Below are positions 51,953 through 60,606 of a DNA stretch of 64,000 bases, piece by piece. A program made the translations under genes and the position numbers. The first letter of the stretch is position 1, and each line of letters begins with the position of its first letter. Below the pieces are notes generated by a model that did no database searches, was not told where the DNA came from, and worked only from the letters and a program-made list of their open reading frames with translations. The DNA lies in NCBI RefSeq assembly GCF_004348525.1, contig NZ_SMKG01000007.1, positions 1 to 64,000 of the forward strand, given 5' to 3'. The stretch comes from Micromonospora sp. 15K316. GTDB taxonomy: Bacteria; Actinomycetota; Actinomycetes; Mycobacteriales; Micromonosporaceae.

Positions 51953-52807
51953 ATGGGCAGCACGCCGCAGGGGAACGTGGACAGCGTCGTACTCATCCAC
52001 GGACTGTGGATGACTCCGCGGAGCTGGGAACAGTGGATCGACCGCTACCAGGCACGCGGCCTGCGGGTGCTCGCCCCCGCCTGGCCCGGTATGGAGGGCG
52101 AGGTCGAACAGCTGCGCGACGACCCCACGCCGATCGCGGGGCAGCGGATCGCCGACATCGTCGACCACTACGAGCAGATCATCCGGGCGCTCCCCCGACC
52201 GCCGATCATCATGGGGCACTCGTTCGGCGGGCTCATCACCCAGCTCCTCGTCGACCGGGGCCTCGGCGCGGCCGGGGTGGGCATCCACCCCGTAGCCGTC
52301 AAGGGCGTGGCCAAACTGCCGCTGAGCACCCTGCGCTCCGGCTTCTCGATCCTGCGCAACCCGGCGAACCGGCATCGGGCCGTCCCGTTCACCCAGGACG
52401 ACTTCCACTACGCGTTCGGCAACACCATGAACCGCGCCGACTCCGACCGCGCCTGGCAGCGCTACGCCGTCCCCGGCGCCGGGCACGTGCTCTTCGAGAG
52501 CGCGTTCGCCAACCTGGACCCGCACTCGGCCGCCGAGGTGGACACCCGCCGCGACGACCGCGCCCCACTGCTGCTGATCGCCGGGGGCGCCGATCACGTC
52601 ATCCCGCCGGGGGTCGTCCGCAGCAACGCCGCGCTCTACACGAAGTCCCGGGCGTTGACCGCGTACCACCCGTTCCCCGGGCGGTCCCACTTCACCGTGG
52701 GCGAGCAGGGCTGGGAGGAGGTCGCCGACTTCGCGCTGAACTGGGCGCTGGACGCGGCCGCCATGCCCCGCGCGGCGACGATCGCGAGCGAGAGCCCGCG
52801 CCGCTGA
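51953..52807 (+). CDS. Alpha/beta hydrolase
   Basis: The 284-residue serine hydrolase shows the oxyanion motif LIHGLWMTPRSWEQW, nucleophile elbow GHSFGGLITQL, a late acidic residue near GGADHVIPPGV and the catalytic His in FPGRSHFTVGEQGWEEV. No signal peptide. The ATG has a GGAGGGA site six bases upstream. The upstream gap contains a heptanucleotide repeat array. Substrate unknown; members of this branch are often called AB hydrolase-1/6 or lysophospholipase-like without evidence. The C-terminus ends in a short low-complexity tail. Confidence 0.9.
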   Translation: MGSTPQGNVDSVVLIHGLWMTPRSWEQWIDRYQARGLRVLAPAWPGMEGEVEQLRDDPTPIAGQRIADIVDHYEQIIRALPRPPIIMGHSFGGLITQLLVDRGLGAAGVGIHPVAVKGVAKLPLSTLRSGFSILRNPANRHRAVPFTQDDFHYAFGNTMNRADSDRAWQRYAVPGAGHVLFESAFANLDPHSAAEVDTRRDDRAPLLLIAGGADHVIPPGVVRSNAALYTKSRALTAYHPFPGRSHFTVGEQGWEEVADFALNWALDAAAMPRAATIASESPRR

Positions 52808-52831
52808 CTCCGGCCCGGCTCTGACCGACTG

Positions 52832-53086
52832 TCACCGCCGCCTCGGCCGCCGGGAGCACTCGCCGTCGTGGTCGGGCCAGAGCAGGCAGCGCCGGCCGCC
52901 GGGCAGGAGCCGATCGCAAAAAACCCGGTGGCGTACGTTCTGGTCGTCCTCGGCCGACACACTCGTGCCGCCGGGGTCGAGCTGCGTCAGGGCGTGCGCC
53001 CAGTGCGCCACCACCCGGGCGAGCCGCCGGGCGGAGTTCAGGTCGTCGGCGACTGCCGGCAGGTGAATGACCCAACGCTCGCTCAT
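52832..53086 (-). CDS. Small protein, unknown function (84 aa)
   Basis: The ATG at 53086 overlaps the stop of a tiny upstream gene (ATGA). The product begins MSERWVIHLPAVADDLNSAR, continues with helix RRLARVVAHWAHALTQLDPG, and has a C-terminal Cys pair in VFCDRLLPGGRRCLLWPDHDGEC plus a basic end. The three Cys and one His in a short span could bind zinc. Two such small genes sit next to remains of an Xre/DUF397 locus, a common neighbourhood for short unknown proteins in Micromonospora and Streptomyces. No function is assigned. Confidence 0.65.
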   Translation of the reverse strand: MSERWVIHLPAVADDLNSARRLARVVAHWAHALTQLDPGGTSVSAEDDQNVRHRVFCDRLLPGGRRCLLWPDHDGECSRRPRRR

Positions 53087-53193
53087 CGGCCCCGCCCCTG
53101 CTCACCACGGGCGCGGGCCAGCTCGGACTGCCAGCGGCGCAGCGCATCCTTGATCCGTTCGGTCTCCCGCCTGCTCCGAGGCGTTGAAGGCAC
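53083..53193 (-). CDS. Tiny helical protein coupled to the 84-aa protein (36 aa)
   Basis: A minus-strand frame ends in TGA overlapping the ATG of the 84-residue gene, the usual sign of translational coupling. The last 36 codons read GTG-PSTPRSRRETERI then KDALRRWQSELARARGEQ, a strongly helical, charged peptide with good third-position bias. The GTG at 53193 is the likeliest start, but there is no clear ribosome site and the frame is open a little further upstream. It is too short for common cut-offs. Confidence 0.45.
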   Translation of the reverse strand: MPSTPRSRRETERIKDALRRWQSELARARGEQGRGR

Positions 53194-53222
53194 AACTGCC
53201 GCGTCCGGCGAAGGAAACGCAT

Positions 53223-53410
53223 CGTCCCGGCCGCACCCTTCAGGTCCTCCCTTTCGGCGCCGGCGAATACGGCTCGATGGGCAGCGCCTTCAGCCTGCTG
53301 ACCTTCCCGGAGCCGCCGACCGGACGGGGTGCGGTGAACGAGAACAGCCTGGCCCGCATGACGTGGCGGAAGAGCACCCGCACGCAACCACTGACCGGCC
53401 GCGGGAGGGG
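53223..53410 (+). pseudogene. Remnant of a DUF5753 (Xre-type) regulator and the start of its DUF397 partner
   Basis: The frame reads PGRTLQVLPFGAGEYG then SMGSAFSLLTFPEP, which is the characteristic C-terminal stretch of actinobacterial DUF5753/Xre regulators (pattern QVLPFxAG...MxGxFxLLxFPEP). Sequence upstream (before about 53223) and downstream is unrelated. At 53334 a GTG begins NENSLARMTWRKSTRT, matching the N-terminus of a DUF397 protein (TWRKSSRS type), and this breaks off after a few codons. Intact loci have a 250-300 residue regulator followed by a 60-80 residue DUF397 protein; here both are truncated, so the locus is decayed. Confidence 0.7.
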
Positions 53411-53443
53411 ATGCCGGCCGACGGCCGGCCACGGCATCCCCTC
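53405..53443. terminator. Hairpin after the decayed locus
   Basis: GAGGGGATGCCG (53405-53416) pairs perfectly with 53432-53443; the 15-base loop is itself self-complementary (GGCCG-type). It lies between converging genes and could terminate the M20 peptidase gene on the minus strand. Confidence 0.6.
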
Positions 53444-53487
53444 GTCGTCCACGCTCCCGGCCCTCCGGTGAGCCCAGCCGGGTCGGG

Positions 53488-55188
53488 TCAGGTCTGCGGC
53501 GGCAGGTCCGGGCCGGTCGTGCCGAGCTGCTCGCGCGCGATGACCTGCGGCACAGGCCAGGTGATCCCGGCGGGCGGCCACTGCTGCCCGGTCTTGGCCA
53601 GGAAGTCCGCCGGCGGCTCGTAGATCGGCGGCTGGGTGCCGTCCGGCACCATGCTGGTCCAGGTCACCCCGGCCGTACGATCCGCGAACTCCTGCTTCAT
53701 CGCGGCCAGCCGCTCCGGCTGGGTGATCAGATCAACCGCCGTGGCGGAGAGGTACCTTGCGGCGGAGAGCAGCGCCTGGTGGCCGATGTTGCCGGCCGCA
53801 CCCGCGGTGACCGCCCAGTTGTGGTTCGGCACGCCGGCCGGGAAGGTCGTGATCAGCGCGGTGATGGTCGGCGTATGCCAACTGACGTCGGCCGAGTCCG
53901 TGGAGGGGCCACCGAGGTAGGTCGGTGCCGGCGGGGTCAGCGGCACCACGGTGCTGGGCAGGCCGACCTCGGGCTTGCCGAGCGCCTTCTGCAGCGACTT
54001 GGCGAACTGCTGGTCTGCGTCGGTGAAGGCGGGTGCGCCGATCTTCTGCATGTTGTCGTAGAGCAGTTCGGCACCGGCCCGGTTGCCCAGCGAGTTCCAG
54101 GTGCCCGCGTTGAACCGGAAAGAGAGCTTTGTCTGGCTGGCTTGGGCCGCGGCCTTGGCGCACTCGACGATCTTGTCGTAGAGCACCTTCACCCGGGCCG
54201 GGCTGCCCTCACGGACGAAGTACCAGATCGAGCACATGTCCGGCGTGACGTTGGGCGCGCCACCTCCGTTGATGATCGCGTAGTGGAACCGGCCCGACGG
54301 AGCGACGTTCTTCTCCCGCAGGTACTCCGTCATGGTCGCCATCAGTAACGCGCCATCCAGGCCGCTCTTGTTACCCAGCGGCGTGCCGCCGTGCCCGGCC
54401 GCCCCCAGGAACGTGAAGGTGGCCGAGGCGAGCGCCGCGGTGGTGCCCCAGTTCGCCAGGGTGGCGGAGAACGGGTGCCAGTCGAGGTAGGCGTCGAGGC
54501 CGTCGTACACCCCGGCCTTGACCGCGTACGGCTTGCCGACCAGCTGTTCCTCGCCGGTCGAGCCGAAAAGCTTCACCGTGGCTCGCAGCCCGTGCTGTCG
54601 GATCGCCTTGCTGACGGCGATCGCCGCGCCGGTCGCCCCGGCGCCGAGCGCGTTGTGCGCGTCACCGTGCCCCGCCCCGTACGTCGGCCCGTACGCGTCG
54701 TAGTTATAGACGAGCGGGTCGTGCGTAACCGCCCCACTCTTCTGCGACAGGCCGGGCAGCGCGTCGTACTCGGCGTTGAAGCCGAGGACCGGGCCGCCGG
54801 AGCCGTACGTGGCCACGAAGGCGGCCGGGAAACCGGCCGAACCCCACTCGATGGTGAAACCGTGGCTGCGCAGCAGCTCGGCGTGGGCCAGGGACGACCG
54901 CCACTCGCGCAGCGACAGCTCGGCGTGCCGCCAGACCTGGTCGCCCAGCCCGGTGATGGCGCTCGCGTTCCGGCCGATCCAGCCGAGTGCGGTGCTCTTC
55001 GCCGGGTTGTCCTGCGCCAGCCCGGACGGCGCACGGTAGGTCGTCGGGTCGAAGCCGACGCTTTCGTCGTAGCCGATCGTCGCGCCGAGCACCGGGTCGG
55101 CCGCCAACATCGTCGCCGCGCTCGCACCCGCGCCGAGCCCGAAGAGTTTCATCAACCGACGCCGGTTCATCTCGTATTCGGTACTCAC
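53488..55188 (-). CDS. Tat-exported M20-family peptidase/amidohydrolase (AbgB-like)
   Basis: Predicted zinc aminoacylase or peptidase acting outside the membrane. The GTG at 55188 has a GAGAGGAAAGG site and gives 566 residues. A twin-arginine signal is visible (NRRRLMKLFGLGAGASAATML). M20 landmarks: GHGDAHNALGAGATGAA (metal His/Asp), STGEEQLVGK (catalytic Glu pair), DAYLDWHPF and a lid domain with GAAGHGGTPLGNKSGLDGA. The AbgB subgroup hydrolyses p-aminobenzoyl-glutamate, but the Tat signal suggests another amide substrate here. A C-terminal extension (VPDGTQPPIYEPPADFL...) is distinctive. Confidence 0.88.
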   Translation of the reverse strand: MSTEYEMNRRRLMKLFGLGAGASAATMLAADPVLGATIGYDESVGFDPTTYRAPSGLAQDNPAKSTALGWIGRNASAITGLGDQVWRHAELSLREWRSSLAHAELLRSHGFTIEWGSAGFPAAFVATYGSGGPVLGFNAEYDALPGLSQKSGAVTHDPLVYNYDAYGPTYGAGHGDAHNALGAGATGAAIAVSKAIRQHGLRATVKLFGSTGEEQLVGKPYAVKAGVYDGLDAYLDWHPFSATLANWGTTAALASATFTFLGAAGHGGTPLGNKSGLDGALLMATMTEYLREKNVAPSGRFHYAIINGGGAPNVTPDMCSIWYFVREGSPARVKVLYDKIVECAKAAAQASQTKLSFRFNAGTWNSLGNRAGAELLYDNMQKIGAPAFTDADQQFAKSLQKALGKPEVGLPSTVVPLTPPAPTYLGGPSTDSADVSWHTPTITALITTFPAGVPNHNWAVTAGAAGNIGHQALLSAARYLSATAVDLITQPERLAAMKQEFADRTAGVTWTSMVPDGTQPPIYEPPADFLAKTGQQWPPAGITWPVPQVIAREQLGTTGPDLPPQT

Positions 55189-55452
55189 GTCACCTTTCCT
55201 CTCGTGCGTCCCGCGCGATCTTCCTACTCCACATTGGACGCTCGGAGAGAGCAAAGGTGATCGAGCTTACCCAAGCACTCCATACCCCAGCAGCCTCTAT
55301 CGGATCAGTCAGCGGAGCACCGACGGGAGCAGGCACCCCGCACCGGCGTCGGCCAGTCAGAACGTTCGCGCAGCACCTGGACGCGGTCACACCGCCCAGT
55401 CGGTGACTCTCGCCCCTGGCATGGCCGGACGCTGCACGGGTATCACCCGCTC

Positions 55453-56598
55453 ATGAGGGCGAGTTTTCGGCTCGGGCGGGTCGCGGGCGTACCGGTCGGG
55501 GTCAACTGGAGCGTCCTGGTCATCTTCGCGTTGATCTGGTGGGGGCTGGCCGCGAGCCAGTTCCCCCGCTCCTACCCGGACCGGCCGGTGATCCTGTACG
55601 TGCTGGCCGGGCTGATCGCGGCGGTGGTCTTCTTCGTCGGGCTGCTGGCCCACGAGGTCTCCCACGCGATCGTGGCCAAGCGCAACGGGCTGGAGGTCGG
55701 CGGCATCACGCTGTGGCTCTTCGGCGGGGTGGCCGAGCTGCACGGTGAGGCCAAGGACCCGGGTGCGGAGCTGCGCATCTCCGGCATCGGCCCGCTGGTG
55801 AGCTTCTGCATCGGGGTCGTCTTCGGCGCGTTCGCCATCATCCTCGCCCAGGTCGGGTACCGCGGGCTCGCACTCGGGGTGCTGGCCTGGCTGGCCGGCA
55901 TCAACATCCTGCTGGCGGTCTTCAACGTGCTGCCGGCCGCCCCGCTCGACGGCGGACGGCTGCTGCGCGCGGGGGTGTGGCGGTGGACCGGGGACCGGAC
56001 GAAGGCCACGGTGGTGGCCGCCCGTGCCGGTTGGGCGCTCGGCGCGGTGCTCATCGCCCTCGGCATCTGGCAGTTCCTGGCCGGTGTCGGGTTCGGTGGG
56101 CTCTGGCTGGCGCTGATCGGCTGGTTCCTGATCGGCGCCGCCGCCATGGAGGAGCGGCAGGCCCGGATGGGCAGCGCCCTGCAGGGCGTCCGGGTGGGCG
56201 ACGTGATGACGGCGCAGCCGCAGACCGCATCGGCCGACATGACTGTCGCCGACTTCGTCGACAGGTACCTCTTCGCGTACCGGCACTCGGCGCTGCCGCT
56301 CACCGAGGACGGGGGGCGGCCGATCGGCCTGGTCACCCTCGACCGGGTACGCGGGATCCCGCCGGAGCGCCGGTCGGCGACCACGCTGGCCGAGGTGGCG
56401 TGCCGGGAGGAGCAGCTGGTGCTCGCCAATCCGGACGAGCAGCTGAACGAGCTGCTCCCCCGGCTCAACGAGTGCGCGGACGGCCGCGCGCTGGTGGTGA
56501 CCGGCGGTCAGCTGGTCGGCATCGTCTCGCCGAGCGACATCAGCCGGGCGGTGCAGCGGGGCAGCCTCCGGGACCAGATGGCCGGCGAGCGCCGCTGA
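55453..56598 (+). CDS. Site-2 protease (M50) with two CBS domains
   Basis: Intramembrane zinc metalloprotease, typically cutting anti-sigma factors or signal proteins. The 381-residue protein has six hydrophobic segments; zinc ligands are in HEVSH (67-71, within LLAHEVSHAIVAKR) and the distant NVLPAAPLDGGRLL. Two CBS domains (about 247-381; RVGDVMTAQPQTASAD, then GGQLVGIVSPSDISRAV) sense adenine nucleotides and could couple proteolysis to energy state. The ATG follows a weak ribosome site. No anti-sigma gene is adjacent; the target is unknown. Confidence 0.93.
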   Translation: MRASFRLGRVAGVPVGVNWSVLVIFALIWWGLAASQFPRSYPDRPVILYVLAGLIAAVVFFVGLLAHEVSHAIVAKRNGLEVGGITLWLFGGVAELHGEAKDPGAELRISGIGPLVSFCIGVVFGAFAIILAQVGYRGLALGVLAWLAGINILLAVFNVLPAAPLDGGRLLRAGVWRWTGDRTKATVVAARAGWALGAVLIALGIWQFLAGVGFGGLWLALIGWFLIGAAAMEERQARMGSALQGVRVGDVMTAQPQTASADMTVADFVDRYLFAYRHSALPLTEDGGRPIGLVTLDRVRGIPPERRSATTLAEVACREEQLVLANPDEQLNELLPRLNECADGRALVVTGGQLVGIVSPSDISRAVQRGSLRDQMAGERR

Positions 56599-56633
56599 TC
56601 CCGGCCGGCCGCCCGGCCGCCCGATACGGGCGA

Positions 56634-57926
56634 TCAGCGCGGGAAGTAGCGGTCGAGCTCTTCGGTGCGGAACACGCCCCGCGGATCCAGGCGCGTCAGC
56701 AGGGCGGCGAAGTCGGCGTACCGGGGGTAGACGGCGGCCACCCGGGACGGGTCGATCCCGAACATCTTGCCCCAGTGCGGGCGCGGCAGCATCGGCGCGA
56801 GCCGCTCCTCGACGGCGGCCACCACGGGCATCACGGCGGCGGCATCGTCGATCCAGGTGAAGTGCACCGCGAGGCTGTCCCGCTCGTGGTTCGGGCTGAG
56901 CCAGAGTCGATCGGCGGCCACCGTACGCAGCTCGCAGATCTGCAGCACCGGCGCGATCAGGTGCGCGATGGGGTCGAGCGCGGCGAGCGCCTCGGCCGCC
57001 GCCGAGCGGGGCACGTGGTACTCCGACTGCAGCTCGTCGCCGCTGCTCGGAGTGAAACCGAGCCGGAAGTGCGGCAGTCGCTCGTGCCACGGCCCGGGCA
57101 CGCCCAGCTGCGGGGTGCAGTTGCGCGCCGGCATACCGGGCACCGGGTGCTGCGGCGCGTCGGTCGCCGTCGTACCGAGCCAGTCGGGCGGCGGAGCGAC
57201 CTCATCGGCGCGCTGTTTGCGCCACACCTGGTTGATCCGGGGCGAGCGCCAGTCGGTGAAGAGACTGACGCTGTACGCCGAGCCGAGCGCCTCGCCCACG
57301 TGCTCGCGCGGCAGGTCCAACCGGACGTACTGCCGCACCTCGAAGGTGGGCAGCAGATCGAGGGTGACCCGGGTGACGACGCCGAGCGCGCCGAGGCCGA
57401 CCACCATGCCGGCGAAGACGTCCCGGTCGGTGTCGCGGTCCACCCGGAGCAGGTCGCCGTCGGCGGTGACTAGCTCCAGCGCGGCGACGGAGGTGCCCAG
57501 GTTGCCGTTGCCCACGCCGGAGCCGTGGGTGCCGGTGGCGATCGCCCCGGCGACCGAGATGTGCGGCAGGGAGGCGAGGTTGGGCAGCGCGTACCCCTCG
57601 GCGTGCAGCCGGGTGGCCACGTCCCCGTAGCGCAGCGCGGCGGCGACCGTGACCTGCCGGCGGTCCCTGTCGATGCTGATCTCCGGAGGGAGCCCGGCCA
57701 GGCTCACGAGGTCACCCGCAGTGTCGCCGAACCGGTTGAAGGAGTGCCCGGTGCCGACCACCCGGAGCCGCTCGGCGCCGGCGACCAGCCGGCGCAGCTG
57801 GTCGAGGCCGGTCGGCCGGTGGAACCGTCGCGCCGAGTAGCGCACGTTCCCCGCCCAGTTCCGGCGCGGCACGTCGGCCCCCGCGGCGGTGGGCACGGAG
57901 TCGGTCACTTCGTCGGCGGTGGTCAC
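56634..57926 (-). CDS. FAD-linked oxidase of the aldonolactone oxidase type
   Basis: The 430-residue flavoenzyme has a PCMH FAD-binding domain with RVVGTGHSFNRF, whose His carries covalent FAD in this family, and GAIATGTHGSGVGNGN. The C-terminal ALO domain ends with RPHWGKMFG, the HWxK motif of aldonolactone oxidases. Likely oxidises an aldonolactone or alditol with O2; exact substrate unknown. The GTG at 57926 overlaps the stop of the small membrane gene upstream (GTGA), so the longer frame is rejected. Confidence 0.9.
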   Translation of the reverse strand: MTTADEVTDSVPTAAGADVPRRNWAGNVRYSARRFHRPTGLDQLRRLVAGAERLRVVGTGHSFNRFGDTAGDLVSLAGLPPEISIDRDRRQVTVAAALRYGDVATRLHAEGYALPNLASLPHISVAGAIATGTHGSGVGNGNLGTSVAALELVTADGDLLRVDRDTDRDVFAGMVVGLGALGVVTRVTLDLLPTFEVRQYVRLDLPREHVGEALGSAYSVSLFTDWRSPRINQVWRKQRADEVAPPPDWLGTTATDAPQHPVPGMPARNCTPQLGVPGPWHERLPHFRLGFTPSSGDELQSEYHVPRSAAAEALAALDPIAHLIAPVLQICELRTVAADRLWLSPNHERDSLAVHFTWIDDAAAVMPVVAAVEERLAPMLPRPHWGKMFGIDPSRVAAVYPRYADFAALLTRLDPRGVFRTEELDRYFPR

Positions 57927-58195
57927 GCGGCGGTCTCCCGGTCGGTCAGCGGTTTCTCGGTCCACCTGATCACCCGCCGCGGTCCCGGCCGCCGTACGGT
58001 CAGCCCCTCCGGGCGGATGCCGAACCGGAACGGCCGGACCCCGCCGAGCAGCACCACGCCACCCAGCACGATGGCGCCGGTCGCGACGAGGTCGCGCAGC
58101 AACGCGCCCTCGCTGGGCACCACCAGCAGGGCCACGCCCACCAGCACGCAGACCACGGGTAGCACGAGCGATCCTCGGTTCCGCCGCAGTTCCAC
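57923..58195 (-). CDS. Small two-TM membrane protein (90 aa)
   Basis: Starts at GTG 58195 with GGGGAAGGG upstream. The product has two transmembrane helices (SLVLPVVCVLVGVALLVV and LVATGAIVLGGVVLLGG) and a cytoplasmic end FRFGIRPEGLTVRRPGPRRVIRW that resembles the beginning of a bacterial PH-like domain. Its stop overlaps the GTG of the aldonolactone oxidase-like gene, so the two are coupled. Function unknown. Confidence 0.7.
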   Translation of the reverse strand: MELRRNRGSLVLPVVCVLVGVALLVVPSEGALLRDLVATGAIVLGGVVLLGGVRPFRFGIRPEGLTVRRPGPRRVIRWTEKPLTDRETAA

Positions 58196-58515
58196 GCCCT
58201 TCCCCCGTTCTGACCATGGGCGTCGGTGTGCGCATCCTCCGACAGCCCGGGACCGGCGGGCACCGGTCATTCGGACACGATTGGCACCGGCGCCTCGGGG
58301 AACCCTACGCCCATGAGAAGTCACCTCGACCCGGCCCCGAGCGGGGACGTCCTGCACCGGCCGGGGCGGGCCGCCCTGGTCACCCGCGATGCGGCCGCGG
58401 CACGCCCGGACGCCTCGTCGCCCGGGCCCCGCCCGACGCCGGCGCCGCCACCCGCGCCGACGCCGGTGCCGACACCCGGCCCGCCGCCCCGGCGGAACAG
58501 GTCGGCGAACGAGCG
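58196..58515. other. Intergenic region (320 bp) with a doubtful Pro-rich frame
   Basis: A plus-strand frame from ATG 58313 (MRSHLDPAPSGDVLHRPGRA) has good third-position bias and a Pro-rich stretch (PTPAPPPAPTPVPTPGPPP), but it runs about 75 bases into the 3' end of the oppositely oriented LLM gene and has no ribosome site; I do not call it. The left part serves as leader for the small membrane gene. Confidence 0.3.
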
Positions 58516-59445
58516 TCAGACCTTCGGCATCACCTCGGCCGCGACCAGTTCGAGGTGGTCGAGGTCGGCGAGGTCGAGCACCTGGAGGTAGATCCGCTCG
58601 GCGCCGATCTCGGCGTACCGGCCGATCTTGTCGACGACCTCGGCGGGCGTGCCGGCCAGGCCGTTGGCACGCAACTCCTCGGGCTCCCGGCCGATCGCCG
58701 CCGCCCGGCGGGCCACCTCGGCGTCGTCGCGCCCGCAGCAGAGCACCAGCGCGTTCGACCAGGACAGCTCGGCCGGGTCGCGTCCGATCTCGGCGCACGC
58801 CGCCCGTACCCGGTCGAACTGGGCCGCGGAGTCCGTCACCGAGGCGAACGGCAGGTTGAACTCGTCGGCGTACCGGGCGGTGAGCTGCGGGGTGCGCTTG
58901 CGGCCCATTCCGCCGATCAGGACCGGCGGGCGTGGGGTCTGCACCGGCTTCGGCAGCGCGGGCGAATCGGCCACCGGGTAGTAGCGGCCGTCGTAGCTGA
59001 ACCTCTCGCCGCGCGGCGTCGTCCAGAGACCGGTGATGACGGCGAGCTGCTCCTCCAGCCGGTCGAACCGCTCGGCGAGCGACGGGAACGGGATGCCGTA
59101 CGCGGTGTGCTCCTCGGCGAACCAGCCGGTACCGATGCCCAGCTCGACCCGGCCGCCGCTCATCTGGTCGACCTGCGCCACGGTGATCGCCAGCGGCCCG
59201 GGCAGCCGGAAGGTGGCGGCGGTCATCAGCGTGCCGAGCCGGATCCGGCTGGTCTCCCGAGCGAGCCCGGCGAGCGTGGTCCACGCGTCGGTGGGGCCGG
59301 GCTCACCGCTCGCGTCGCCCATCATGAGGTAGTGGTCGGAGCGGAAGAACGCGCCGTAGCCGGCGTCCTCCGCGCAGCGGGCCACGGCGAGCAACTGGTC
59401 GTAGCTGGCACCCTGCTGGGGCTCGGTGAAGATCCGCAGTTCCAT
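58516..59445 (-). CDS. LLM-class (F420-type) oxidoreductase
   Basis: The 309-residue TIM-barrel protein is of the luciferase-like monooxygenase class, many of which use coenzyme F420 in actinobacteria. Landmarks: MELRIFTEPQQGASYDQLL, FFRSDHYLMMGD, RLGTLMTAATFRLPGPLAIT, QVDQMSGGRVELGIGTGWF (bulge and cofactor segment) and PVLIGGMGRKRT. The ATG at 59445 sits exactly six bases after TATGCT, a leaderless-type -10, so 18 upstream in-frame codons are rejected. Substrate unknown. Confidence 0.9.
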   Translation of the reverse strand: MELRIFTEPQQGASYDQLLAVARCAEDAGYGAFFRSDHYLMMGDASGEPGPTDAWTTLAGLARETSRIRLGTLMTAATFRLPGPLAITVAQVDQMSGGRVELGIGTGWFAEEHTAYGIPFPSLAERFDRLEEQLAVITGLWTTPRGERFSYDGRYYPVADSPALPKPVQTPRPPVLIGGMGRKRTPQLTARYADEFNLPFASVTDSAAQFDRVRAACAEIGRDPAELSWSNALVLCCGRDDAEVARRAAAIGREPEELRANGLAGTPAEVVDKIGRYAEIGAERIYLQVLDLADLDHLELVAAEVMPKV

Positions 59446-59451
59446 GCCCCG

Positions 59452-59457
59452 AGCATA
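59452..59457 (-). promoter_or_regulatory. Putative -10 element of a leaderless LLM oxidoreductase transcript
   Basis: On the minus strand TATGCT matches TAnnnT and lies six bases (CGGGGC) before the ATG at 59445. Confidence 0.55.
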
Positions 59458-59565
59458 TGGAGCGGTTCCGGGCCGCGCCCGCCCGACCGGCACGATCAAC
59501 GGGGCGTCGATGCGGGCGCCGACCGCCCGGGACGCCGGGCGGGTGGCCCGGCGTCCCGGCCACGG

Positions 59566-60606
59566 TCAGACGTACGGGCGGGTGGCGTAGGCGGCCTTGA
59601 GCGCCGACAGGCCCGTCGCCTTCGGGGAGAGCGTGCCCCAGCCGGAGTTGAAGTAGTTCGTCCGCACGATCCGCGGTCCGCGCTCGGCGTTGAGCTTGGC
59701 GATCGCCGCCGGCACGGTGGCGATCCAGGCGGCCTGGTTCGGGATCTCGGCGACCCGCACACCCCACTCGGCGATGATCACCGGGCGGGAGAGCGCGACC
59801 GGGCCGAGGTCGGCGACGGCCCAGTCCTTCGTACGCCGGAAGCGGTCGAGAGCGGTGTGGGTGGGGCTGGTCGCGTACACGTTCCACTGCAGGTAGTCCA
59901 GGCGCGCCATCAGCGACTCCGGGTGGGTGCGCCGGTAGCAGGCCCGGTCGAAGCCGCCCACCCCGACGGAGAACGTGCTGCCGGCCGGCAGCGTCCGTGC
60001 CTTGAACCAGTTCACGATGTAGGTCACCGCCTGCACCGCCCGGGCGTCCGACTCGGCCCAGGTGTAGGCCTTGCCCGCTTCGCTGGTGCCGAACTCGTGA
60101 TCGGTGTCCAGCTCGGAGGCGAGCTGGATGTTCACCGGGAACCCCAGGGTGCGGTACTGGGACAGGGCTCGGGCGAAGAGCCCGTCGCACTGCCCGGCGA
60201 GCACCTGGCCGTAGCCGTACGCCTTGGGCCAGGTCGTCCCCGGGCGTTGCTGGATGGTCATCGCGGGCGCCGGGACCGTGTAGGAGGTGCCGTCCACGGT
60301 GAAAGTCTGCGGTCCGGCGTTCGGCGCGCCGTAGTGCTTCAACTCCAGGACCATGTTGATCTGGATGCCCGCCTTGCCGAGAGCGGTCAGCCACGGTCGC
60401 TGGTAGCCGGGGAAGACGTAGCCGTCGGCGAAGCTGCGGTACTGGGTGAGCGAGCGGAAGTTGCCGCCCGCCATGTCGGCCGTCGGGTCGGCGCCGCCGG
60501 AGAGGTAGTAGCCGCCGAGGACCGGCCGGGCGATGGTGTAGTCGGCGGCGGCGGTGGCGGTACGTCCGCCGGAGTCGCGCACAGTGACGGTCACCCGGGG
60601 CATCAC
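59566..60606 (-). CDS. Glycosidase-like (GH-A clan, GH26-type) protein without signal peptide
   Basis: The 346-residue protein starts at a GTG overlapping the previous stop. The first 25 residues (PRVTVTVRDSGGRTATAAADY) continue the beta-sandwich style of the upstream protein, then a TIM-barrel-like domain follows with QLASELDTDHEF (candidate acid/base Glu) and VIIAEWGVRVAE (candidate nucleophile Glu), the spacing of clan GH-A enzymes. There is no signal peptide. The coupling to a free-standing Ig-like module without signal is typical of phage tail or tail-fibre modules rather than secreted enzymes. Assignment to a GH family is tentative. Confidence 0.65.
   Translation of the reverse strand: MMPRVTVTVRDSGGRTATAAADYTIARPVLGGYYLSGGADPTADMAGGNFRSLTQYRSFADGYVFPGYQRPWLTALGKAGIQINMVLELKHYGAPNAGPQTFTVDGTSYTVPAPAMTIQQRPGTTWPKAYGYGQVLAGQCDGLFARALSQYRTLGFPVNIQLASELDTDHEFGTSEAGKAYTWAESDARAVQAVTYIVNWFKARTLPAGSTFSVGVGGFDRACYRRTHPESLMARLDYLQWNVYATSPTHTALDRFRRTKDWAVADLGPVALSRPVIIAEWGVRVAEIPNQAAWIATVPAAIAKLNAERGPRIVRTNYFNSGWGTLSPKATGLSALKAAYATRPYV

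Noticed and set aside
58313..58591. Pro-rich plus-strand frame MRSHLDPAPSG...
   Set aside because: It overlaps the 3' end of the oppositely oriented LLM gene by about 75 bases, has no ribosome site and reads as low complexity. Kept only as a note.
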